Shown piece by piece: positions 51,685 through 60,274 of a stretch of 64,000 nt of DNA (its first letter is position 1; the number at the start of each line of letters is the position of its first letter). The stretch is from contig NC_046676.1 in the NCBI RefSeq assembly GCF_003369915.1, positions 18,520,001-18,584,000 on the forward strand. The letters run 5' to 3'. Made by a program: the position numbers and the translations under genes. The notes under the pieces were generated by a model that searched no databases, was not told where the DNA came from, and worked only from the letters and a program-made list of their open reading frames with translations. This stretch comes from Drosophila miranda. Taxonomy: Eukaryota > Arthropoda > Insecta > Diptera > Drosophilidae.

Positions 51685-52792
51685 CGAGGGGGAACGTTGT
51701 GAGTTGCTGCGGACACCGCAACTCTACAGTTATACCCGATACTTAGTCAGTATTGCTCTCCTCCGGCAGACGCCGCTAATATTAAACGACACGACAAAGA
51801 GTGCGTGCGAGAGAGACAGAAAATCAGTCTGAGCGTGACGTCGGGCGCTGCGTAGCCAGTGCAAATTGATTTGTTCCTTTTGGGTATAAAAATGATCCGA
51901 TCTGATCCAGATTCAGCAGTCTGATAGATATGGTCATTATCTATGATTCTGCGTTTTTAGTTTTCTCGAATCTGCAATATTGTGGATGCAACAGATTTTC
52001 GTCCTTTGTGGGGGCGGAAGGGGGTGGGGCGAAATTCTGAGATATACGTTTTATAGTGAGATCTAACAGAAGTGCGGATACCAGTAAGTGCGGCTAGAGT
52101 AACCTAGCTTTAATAGTCTCTGAGATTTGTGGATGCCCCAGATTTTCGTCCTTTGCGGGGGCGGAAGGAGGTGTGGCGAAATTTGGACACGAAACGGTCA
52201 AGGTCCGATATCACAGGAGTGTGGATACCAAATTTGGTTGCTCTGGCTCTTATAGGTTCTGAGATCCTTGAACTCATATTTTGCAATTGGCAAAGCCGAC
52301 CATGAAACCTGTGTGTTAGAGAGAGACAGAGCGAGAAAGAATGAAATTGTTTTCTTGATTCTGGCTATAATAATTATACGATCTGGTTGAGATTTTACAC
52401 TCTAGAACATATAGTCATCCTCTACGATTCTGCGTTTTTGGCTTTATCGTATCTTTAAAAATGTGGATGCCACAGATTTTCGTCCTTTGTGGGGGCGGAA
52501 GTGGGCGGGGCGAAGTTTTGAAATATTTTTGTAGCAGTGACATATCACAGAAGTCTGGATACAAAACATCGTTGCTCTAGCTCTTATAGTCTTTGAGCAC
52601 TAGGCGCTGAAGGGGACGGACAGACGGACAGACGGACAGACAGACATGGCTCAATCGACTCGGCTATTGATGCTGATCAAGAATATATATACTTTATGGG
52701 GTCGGAAACGATTCCTTCTGGACGTTACACACATCCACTTTTACCACAAATCTAATATACCCCAATACTCATTTTGAGTATCGCGTATAAAA
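51685..52792 (-). mobile_element. Helentron/DINE-1-like element, copy C
   Basis: This is the reverse orientation of the family. The plus strand begins CGAGGGGGAACGTTGTGAGT and ends CTCATTTTGAGTATCGCGTA. The 3' hairpin (GAGTTGC/GCAACTC) and the GTCC/GTCT run (about 52,617-52,645) are present. A GA-rich stretch, TTAGAGAGAGACAGAGCGAG, lies at about 52,316. The full-length copy is about 1.1 kb. It starts about 80 bp upstream of the start codon of paralogue A and ends about 560 bp before the orphan repeat-protein gene. Confidence 0.75.
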
Positions 52793-53349
52793 AGAAAAAT
52801 TCTGCTGTATGGGAGAGCACTTGCGGTTCCCATGAAAACTAAAGCTTTGCTGCTGCTAACTGCCAAAATTATAAAGAATCGAATGGAACAAATGAACCTG
52901 TTCTTATGGCATTTACTATATATAATTCGTACACTTCCGACGAATACAAATACTTTTACCCACACCCCGCCACAACAGTAATTCCTTCGATATCTATAGA
53001 CATGTGTACGTACATATGTATATGTATATAAATTGCTCTTGGTAGAACGCGTGAAATGAAACATATTTCTTGGATGAGTTTTCAATGACTGCTCTGGTGC
53101 TCCTCCACCGTTACTCAACTGGTGAAATGCATATAACTAATGCAAATTATCTATGTGTGGCCACTTGGCCTCGTTGTAAAAAATAAAAAATCTACTCATT
53201 TGTAACGTTTCTCAGCATGCCCCTCCATTTACTTCATACCATACCATACATATATTAGTATGGACTCGAATTAGTAGATATATTTTATTATTATTTTAAA
53301 TCAAAAGTGAAATACTAAATTCGTTTAAAACTTCCCGTTAATCATCAAT
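52793..53349. other. upstream region of the repeat-protein gene
   Basis: AT-rich flank with TACATATGTATATG-type runs. I see no firm TATA/Inr pair and no coding exon. Confidence 0.5.
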
Positions 53350-55209
53350 GTGGCCGATACGATTTTCCTGTGTGCATTTCTGCTATTTGTGCCTCCTGTT
53401 CTTGGTAAGTACAGGGGGTTGCTCTTTTCATTTCTCCATGAAACACTGCGCAAATCAACACAATCCCAGATTATCCGTCAAAATGCGCTACAAGCAGCGC
53501 CGGTCCAGCATCTGGCGCCGCATTCTCAAGGCGCACAAGAGTCACTTAAGGAGCCTGACGTTGAGTTTCAGTGGACAAATAGAACCGATTCTGGATCTCG
53601 GTCCAGCTTAGGACTGCTTACTAGCCTGAGCCGTAAGTCCTCCCAGCAAGTGAGGAAAAAAATCCCACCGATAGTGCATTCTCCCCGAAAAAATAACCAG
53701 GACAGTGACAAGCGGGTAAGGAGCCGGGACAAAAAGCGACCTATAGAAGATGTTTCCAAGAAGATATTTCCAAGCCTACCAGAAGCAGCGCCGGCCCATC
53801 GTTCGCAGTACTCTCGAGACTTTCACGAGTCACTCAAGGAGCCTCAGGTTAAGTTTGAGGGGTCAAATAAAACCGATGATAACACGGACCGTGTGGAGAC
53901 ACGGAAATCAGGATCTGGGACCAGCATGGGCCTGCCCACTGGCCTGCGCCATAAATCCTCCCAGCAAGTTAGGAAAAAAAACCCACCGATAGTGCATTCT
54001 CACCGAAAAAAGAACCAGAACAGTGACAAGCGGGTAAGGAGCCGGAAGAAACAGCGACCTGTAGAAGATCTTTCCAAGGAGATCTTTCCAAGCCTACCAG
54101 AAGCTGCGCCGGTCCATCGTTCACAGTACTCTCGACTCACTCACGAGTCACTCAACGAGCCTCACGTTGAGTTTCAGGGGCCAAATAAAACCGAGAATAA
54201 CAAGGACCATGTAGGGACGTGGAAATCGGGATCGGGGTCCAGCTTGGGCCTGCCTACTGGCTTGCCCACTAACTCCTCCCAGCAAGTGCACCCACCGATA
54301 GTGCATTCTCACCGAAAAAAGAACCAGAACAGTGACAAGCGGGTAAGGAGCCGGAAGAAACAGCGACCTGTAGAAGATCTTTCCAAGGAGATCTTTCCAA
54401 GCCTACCAGAAGCTGCGCCGGTCCATCGTTCACAGTACTCTCGACTCACTCACGAGTCACTCAAGGAGCCTCACGTTGAGTTTCAGGGGCCAAATAAAAC
54501 CGAGAATAACAAGGACCATGTAGAGACACGGAAATCGGGATCGGGGTCCAGCTTGGGCCTGCCTACTGGCCTGCCCCGTAAATCCTCCCAGCAAATAAAG
54601 GAAGAAAAACCACCGATAGTGCATCCTTCCCGAAAAAATGAGGAAAGCGACAAGCAGGGAAGGAGCGATGGCAAACTGCGCCCCATAGAAGATCTTTCCT
54701 TTCGTGCCGGGAAAGAGGTAACGACTAAAAGAAGACCAAAAGAACTCACCATACCATTAGCGCGCAATATGATGGGCAACTTGGCCAGGCGAATGGAAAA
54801 CCCCTGGGCTGTAACCTATGGCGATGTGTGGCACGACACTCGTCTTGCTGTCGCCCATTTCAGTAGAATGCCCCGAATTCATCTGGCATCGTCGCCACGC
54901 GTTGATTACTATCCCGATGATGCCAAGCTTGTCAGCGTGTGCAACACTAAGTCGACCCTGTATTATTCTTACCATTTCCAATGGATCCAAAAGACGTCCT
55001 GGAAATGGGTGGCACGCCATGTCTACGAGAAACCCTTCGAATTCAGACGGATTAGCATAGAAGCGAGGGACTCCGTTAACGACGAAGAATGCCACAGCAT
55101 TGGCAAAAAAAGGAAGACCACGGTCCTTGAACATCTTGATTGCAGTCTTAAGGCCTATCAAGAAATGGAATACCGTATGCCCCAATATCCAAAGCGTCAG
55201 GACGGATGA
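53350..55209 (+). CDS. orphan secreted tandem-repeat protein, unknown family
   Basis: An open frame of 619 codons begins with a signal peptide (MADTIFLCAFLLFVPPVLG) and is built from about four repeats of roughly 103-106 residues. Repeat marks include ESLKEPHVEFQGPNKTENN, GSGSSLGLPTGLP, KSSQQV, PPIVHSHRKKNQNSDKRVRS and EDLSKEIFPSLPEAAP. HRSQYSR recurs at 53,797, 54,115 and 54,424. The first copy is the most diverged; copies 2-4 are very close at the DNA level. Lys/Arg/Ser-rich repeats give way to a unique C-terminal domain of about 150 residues with Trp/Tyr and three cysteines (VSVCNTKSTLYYSYHFQW, NDEECHSIG, EHLDCSLKAYQEM). GTAAGT at 53,405 with an acceptor at 53,497 would remove 93 bp in frame and place the signal cleavage at VLA. 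Lone N-x-T sites (NKT) could be glycosylated. I do not recognise it. Confidence 0.7.
   Translation: MADTIFLCAFLLFVPPVLGKYRGLLFSFLHETLRKSTQSQIIRQNALQAAPVQHLAPHSQGAQESLKEPDVEFQWTNRTDSGSRSSLGLLTSLSRKSSQQVRKKIPPIVHSPRKNNQDSDKRVRSRDKKRPIEDVSKKIFPSLPEAAPAHRSQYSRDFHESLKEPQVKFEGSNKTDDNTDRVETRKSGSGTSMGLPTGLRHKSSQQVRKKNPPIVHSHRKKNQNSDKRVRSRKKQRPVEDLSKEIFPSLPEAAPVHRSQYSRLTHESLNEPHVEFQGPNKTENNKDHVGTWKSGSGSSLGLPTGLPTNSSQQVHPPIVHSHRKKNQNSDKRVRSRKKQRPVEDLSKEIFPSLPEAAPVHRSQYSRLTHESLKEPHVEFQGPNKTENNKDHVETRKSGSGSSLGLPTGLPRKSSQQIKEEKPPIVHPSRKNEESDKQGRSDGKLRPIEDLSFRAGKEVTTKRRPKELTIPLARNMMGNLARRMENPWAVTYGDVWHDTRLAVAHFSRMPRIHLASSPRVDYYPDDAKLVSVCNTKSTLYYSYHFQWIQKTSWKWVARHVYEKPFEFRRISIEARDSVNDEECHSIGKKRKTTVLEHLDCSLKAYQEMEYRMPQYPKRQDG
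53526..54700 (+). repeat. tandem coding repeats, period about 309-318 bp
   Basis: Unit starts (marked by HRSQYSR codons) lie at 53,797, 54,115 and 54,424, that is, spacings of 318 and 309 bp. A diverged first unit begins about 53,526. The third unit lacks the bases that encode RKKN (KSSQQVRKKNPPIV versus NSSQQVHPPIV), which explains the length change. The longest identical stretches span about 54,001-54,180 versus 54,310-54,489, suggesting recent duplication or conversion. Confidence 0.85.
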
Positions 55210-55814
55210 TAGTTTAACAATCCGCAAAGAAAAAAATTAAAAAACCTAAATGCCGGACCTCTGATCCATAGATTACATCCGTGTAAAACAGTTTACTAAG
55301 ATCAATCTTGGTACGCTTTTCTCGCGGGTTTCTATCTTTGAAATTGTGATAAATTCTCTGTATGCTCGTTATTTCGTGATAATCTTATATCTTCTATATG
55401 TATAAAAATGGAGTGAAAAATGTACCTATGGGTCATGTTTCATGGGTCGATTTGGCTCAATTTTTTTTTTAGTTCATATTTACCAGGAAAAGGTTTGCTA
55501 GGTTTTTGCTAAATAGAAAAAATGTATTTTTTTTTTAATAAGGCGAAGATGCGGGTTGCTCTTCTCCATCCACGAAACAAGCAATTGAGTTATTTGCTTA
55601 ACTAACTGAAATTGATTTTATTCGTTTCTCTATGGAATCACAATCCAATTAAAACATTTCCTGGCGAATACAGCCGGCTACAATCCGATTTATATGGTAA
55701 TGGCGTCTTATTATCAAAATTAATAAATCTTCTCCTTTTTCTTTCGAAATTGCTTTCAAACATTCAGATTCATTCAGGCAACATTAGCCATAAACTAACA
55801 GCAAAGTAAGTAAA
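55210..55814. other. AT-rich spacer after the repeat-protein gene
   Basis: The 3' flank contains T-tracts at about 55,460-55,470 and 55,528-55,537. I see no gene. Confidence 0.5.
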
Positions 55815-56448
55815 ACGAGGGGGAACGTTGTGAGTTGCTGCGGAGACCGCAACTCTACAGTTATACCCGATACTAAGTCAGTATGGCTCTCCTCCGGCAG
55901 ACGCCGCTAATATTAAACGACACGACAAAGAGTGCGTGCGAGAGAGACAGAAAATCAGTCTGAGCGTGACGTCGGGCGCTGCGTAGCCAGTGCAAATTGA
56001 TTTGTTCCTTTTGGCTATAAAAATGATCTGATCTGACCCAGATTCAGCAAACTGATATATATGATCATTATCTATGATTCTGCGTTTTTAGTTTTCTCGT
56101 ATCCTCAATATTGTGGAAGCAACAGATTTTCGTTCTTTGTGTGGGCGGAAGGGGGCGGGGCAAAGTTTTGAAATATTCTTGTAGCAGTGACATATCACAG
56201 AAGTCTGGATCCAAAACATCGTTGCTCTCGCTCTTATAGTCTTTGAGCACTAGGCGCTGAAGGGGACGGACAGACGGACGGACGGACAGACGGACAGACA
56301 GACATGGCTCAATCGACTCGGCTATTGATGCTCATCAAGAATATATATACTTTATGGGGTCGGAAACGATTCCTTTTGGACGTTACACACATCCACTTTT
56401 ACCACAAATCTAATATACCCCAATACTCATTTTGAGTATCGGGTATAA
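55815..56448 (-). mobile_element. Helentron/DINE-1-like element, copy D (internally shortened)
   Basis: It has the same termini as copy C (starts CGAGGGGGAACG, ends GAGTATCGGGTATA) but is only about 634 bp long. The middle section present in copies B and C, including the GA-rich TTAGAGAGAGACAG part, is absent. It sits just downstream of paralogue B. Confidence 0.75.
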
Positions 56449-56590
56449 ATATAAGGCATACTAATCCAACGTAACAATTATTTCGTTTTTATTTGTATCT
56501 GCATTTTAGCCAACTAAATTTCTTTCACTTTGTCAGATAATTTTGGATAGGATCGATCTGCACGAATATGAAAATTTCAGCCCCTCAGAG

Positions 56591-57083
56591 CTAACAATCT
56601 TTATATTCTACGCATTTCCAACAACATTCCGGATACTCCAGTGCCGTGTTTATACCATTCGTCTCGCACTCGGCGAAAGTGGCTGGCTGTTGGCAGCTAG
56701 AATGAAGGAAGGAGAGGAATGGAATTGTTCAGTAAGCTAGGAACCGGAAATATAATTCGGGGGCTTACTTACTAGATAAGGTGGCCATGTGTTCTTTCTT
56801 TATGCCATACGCACGAATAAATGCCACAATAATCTTTTGACTTCTTACTATACCCAATGGCTACAGTAATATTGTTCTCATCCACAAGTGCGCAATGGGT
56901 TTTGCTTCTTTCCCAATATCCAGGGATAATGTAACTGTATGTTTTATTTCTATAATATCCTCCATCGTGCCTTATGATTGTTTTGGGAGGGATCCAATAC
57001 CAAAGCCCGGCATCCCTGTAAGCAATCAAAGTATTTACGACGGCAAAGACGACCATAAGGAGGATGCACTTTATGAGAATCAT
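56591..57083 (-). CDS. small secreted cysteine-rich protein, SVWC-like (paralogue B)
   Basis: Two exons, 57,083-56,773 and 56,696-56,591, joined in phase 2 across a 76-bp intron, give 138 aa. The N-terminus MILIKCILLMVVFAVVNTLI is a signal peptide, followed by an aromatic segment (GLWYWIPPKTIIRHDGGYYR). The Cys-rich part contains KDYCGIYSC, IYCQQPATFAECETNGI and YPECCWKCVEYKDC. The second exon is 106 nt in both paralogues and begins at the same codon (TA|C, Tyr-Cys). The two genes therefore arose by duplication and have diverged strongly in exon 1. Secretion and an SVWC-type fold are inferred from the signal peptide and the cysteine spacing. A role in immunity or reproduction is possible but not shown. 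Confidence 0.8.
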
Positions 57084-57485
57084 GATTACGGAACGGACCA
57101 GCCAGACAAGACTTCTTCCAACTCAATAAAAGATTCTACGACGGAAACTGCCTTTTATAGTAAATATTTAAAAAAATGTGTGCAACACTTGCGATTTACC
57201 TGAAAATATGAAACAAAACCAAGGCTCAGCCGTGTTCCGCTTCCCCCTGAGTCAACCGTACGGGTGAGTGCCTAACATTAACCAACTGTCACAATTATTC
57301 CGAATCGAATGGAATATATGTACATATAATCGCAATATTAGCGGATGCCGTTCTTATGGTCTGGTCCTTTCTAAATTTATGACGTATTGAAATTGAATAC
57401 TTTTTTACCCAATTGACATATATGTTAATATCATGAACTTTGATCTGAAAACCTATTTAAATAAGCCAAATCTCACTTTTTCTGT
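57084..57485. other. upstream flank of paralogue B
   Basis: Non-coding. CCTTTTATAGTAAA near 57,150 (plus strand) contains a TTTATA whose reverse complement, TATAAAAG, could be the TATA box for paralogue B on the minus strand, about 65 bp before its ATG. Confidence 0.45.
57150..57159 (-). promoter_or_regulatory. candidate TATA box of paralogue B
   Basis: The minus strand reads CTATAAAAGG about 70 bp before the start codon, a strong TATA match at a suitable distance for a short 5' UTR. Paralogue A has a comparable TTTATATAAA about 70 bp upstream of its ATG. Confidence 0.5.
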
Positions 57486-58610
57486 TTTTATACCCGATAC
57501 TCAAAATGAGTATTGGGGTATATTAGATTTGTGGTAAAAGTGGATGTGTGTAACGTCCAGAAGGAATCGTTTCCGACCCCATAAAGTATATATATTCTTG
57601 ATCAGCATCAATAGCCGAGTCGATTGAGCCATGTCTGTCTGTCCGTCTGTCCGTCTGTCCGTCCGTCCGTCTGTCCGTCTGTCCGTCCCCTTCAGCGCCT
57701 AGTGCTCAAAGACTATAAGAGCTAGAGCAACGATGTTTTGTATCCAGACTTCTGTGATATGTCACTGCTACAAAAATATTTCAAAACTTCGCCCCGCCCA
57801 CTTCCGCCCCCACAAAGGACGAAAATCTGTGGCATCCACAATTTTAAAGATAGGAGAAAACCAAAAACGTAGAATTGTAGAGAATGACCATATCTTTAAG
57901 ACTGCGGAATCTGAATTGGATCGTATTATTATTATAGCCAGCATCAAGAAAACAATTTCATTTTTTCTCGCCCTGTCTCTCTCTAACACACACGTAGCAT
58001 AGGCGGCTTTGCTTAGAGTAAAACATTAGCGCCTAGATCTCAGAGACTACAAAAGCTAGAGCAACCAAATTTGGTATCCACACTCCTAATATATCGGACC
58101 GAGACGAGTTTGTTTCCAAATTTCGCCACACCCCATTCCGCCCCCGCAAAGGACGAAAATCTGGGGATATTCAAAAATCTCAGAGACTATTAAGGCTAGA
58201 GTAACCAAATTTGGTATCCGCACTCCTGTTAGATCTTACTATAAAACGTGTATCTCAAAATTTCACCCCACCCCCTTCCGGCCACACAAAGGACGAAAAT
58301 CTGTTGCATCCACAATATTGCACATTCGAGAAAACTAAAAACGCAGAATCATAGATAATGACCATATCTATCAGATTGCTGAATCTGGATCAGATCAAAT
58401 CATTTTTATAGCCAATAGGAACAAATCAATTTGCACTGGCTACGCAGCACCCGACGTCACGCTCAGACTGATTTTCTGTCTCTCTCGCACGCACTCTTTG
58501 TCGTGTCGTTTAATATTAGCGGCGTCTGCCGGAGGAGAGCCATACTGACTTAGTATCGGGTATAACTGTAGAGTTGCGGTCTCCGCAGCAACTCACAACG
58601 TTCCCCCTCG
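57486..58610 (+). mobile_element. Helentron/DINE-1-like element, copy B
   Basis: This is an about 1.1-kb copy in the same orientation as copy A. It starts TATACCCGATACTCAAAATG and ends AGTATCGGGTATA, then the GAGTTGC/GCAACTC hairpin, then CCCCCTCG before a T-tract. It retains all internal blocks, including the GTCC/GTCT run (about 57,635-57,690) and two repeated blocks with CACAAAGGACGAAAATCTG. There is no protein-coding capacity. Confidence 0.78.
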
Positions 58611-58928
58611 TTTTTTTTGTTTTTAGTCATAATCAGAATGATGATTCTTGACCACAGTTTTTCTAGTCTTTCTAAGTATTAAACTTTATAAAAAAAAATT
58701 TCAGAAAATTAGCCCAATCTCGGATTGTGGTAGATTTTGTACATGAGAAAAGCAGTTTAGCTCCTTTGATAAATCCTACAAAAATATGCACGCATATCAC
58801 ATCATATATTTATGATCACCATGACCGCATTCAGTTTTGAAATTTTATTTCTCGTTCTTCAAATACAAAATAAGGATCGCACAAAAGTAATTTGGGTATA
58901 GTATGTATGTAGCTGTCTACCATTGAAC
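58611..58928. other. 3' flank of Prosalpha3
   Basis: AT-rich spacer. The minus-strand AATAAA (plus TTTATT, about 58,845) is a likely polyadenylation signal for Prosalpha3. Confidence 0.5.
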
Positions 58929-59861
58929 CTAAGACTTGGGTTGTTTGGCCTGCTTCTCCTTCTTGGCGGCTTCGGTTTCGGCCTGCAGTTTATTGTACTT
59001 TTCGATCAGCTTCTCCACATCGGGCTTATCCAGCACACTGTAGACGGTGGTATTCTTGACGCGCTGCAGGGTGGCCATCTCCACCTTTTCTGGAGTCAGC
59101 TTAGTGGTGTCCAGAGTCATGCTTAGCACCTTTACGGCCAGATCTTTCGCCTCCTCTAGCTTAATGGATGGTTTGTCGGCCAGTTCCTGTTTCAGCATGG
59201 ATATGGCAGCGCCGAAGTTATTGCCAATGCAAGTAGCCTTCCAGCCACCGTAGTTGCCGCTGGGATCAGACTGGTACAGCTGATAGCCGTACTTATTGTC
59301 CCAGCCCATGTAGAGAAGAGAAACGCCAAAGGGACGTTTGCCGCCGTACTGAGTGTAAGCTTGCTTGATGTCGCACAAGTGGGACACCAGCTGCTCGCAT
59401 GGAATCACCTCTCCATAGCTGAATTGGTAGCGTTGGGCTATCAAACGCAGCTCCGCGGTCAGCACATTGGCATCGGATGTGATACCGGCCACAGAGCAAA
59501 CCATGTTCCTGTAAGTCAGTCATTTTTAATACTGTTTATAGATATAGACAAATGCCACTCACTCGTTCAGACGGTAGATCTTCTCCGATGGTATGGCGCT
59601 GTCCAGCAATTTGTTGGTGCTACGGCATTCAGCGGCTAGCAAAATGCCATCTTCGGCCAGTATGCCGAGACAAGTGCCGGCATGGGAGATGGCCTCCATT
59701 GCGTATTCGACCTGGTAGAGGCGGCCCTCCGGCGAGAAAATCGTGGTGCGGGAATCATAGCGGCGCGCCTAAAAAGACGAATATGTATATGAGTGTAAGC
59801 TCAAGCTACCCGCATTTTAGCAAGTCAAATGCACATGAATGATGTTGCAGTTACTTACCAT
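58929..59861 (-). CDS. Prosα3: 20S proteasome subunit alpha type-4
   Basis: This is the alpha-ring subunit (alpha3 in yeast naming, PSMA4) of the 20S proteasome core. Three exons fit in phase: a start-codon-only exon 59,861-59,859; 59,768-59,563; 59,508-58,929 (262 aa). It starts [20 protein letters not shown] and contains the alpha-type signature ([20 protein letters not shown] is the conserved stretch), then [15 protein letters not shown], the [12 protein letters not shown] motif and a Lys-rich tail ending KQAKQPKS. The splice that isolates the ATG is supported because M|ARRYDSR restores the conserved N-terminus. The gene is head-to-head with dgt3. The call is firm on sequence. Confidence 0.97.
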
Positions 59862-60274
59862 TGTCAGTTTCTAGAAATTTACGAGTTTACTTGCAAAATT
59901 GAACACAAGAAATTTACTTGTCATTCAATGTAAGGTTGCCAGAAAGTCTGCTTAACGCGTCCCATTAGAGCTGGAAGAACAATCGATGACACTATCGATA
60001 CAGGGCTGCATAATAAAAAAAAACAATAGATAATTAAAATAAAACTTAATTTTCTTTAAGCAGAGTTATTTTTGTACAAGCACAAAATTCCAAACTGTGC
60101 TCCAATTCCCACTATTTCATATATCTGTAGTCACAGCATAGCGGCAGAGTTGTATATTTTCTTATCGCTCATCCCTAGTTTGACTCCACTTGCTTGCGAA
60201 TACGCGCGAATTTTTTAATTGCTTTTGTTTATTGCTGAATACTTATTGTTTGAACGTTCATAGAAGGTGCTACA
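59862..60274. promoter_or_regulatory. bidirectional promoter between Prosα3 and dgt3
   Basis: The two start codons face away from each other across 413 bp. A perfect DRE, TATCGATA, lies at 59,993-60,000 and an ATCGAT at 59,982-59,987; both suit DREF/BEAF-type housekeeping promoters. No TATA box is seen. Confidence 0.65.
59993..60000. promoter_or_regulatory. DRE (TATCGATA)
   Basis: This is an exact match to the DNA-replication-related element core bound by DREF, in the Prosα3/dgt3 divergent promoter. Confidence 0.7.

Noticed and set aside
54001-54600. CRISPR-like or satellite array
   Set aside because: The period of about 309-318 bp is in frame and encodes protein repeats; there are no short repeats with unique spacers, and the genome is eukaryotic.
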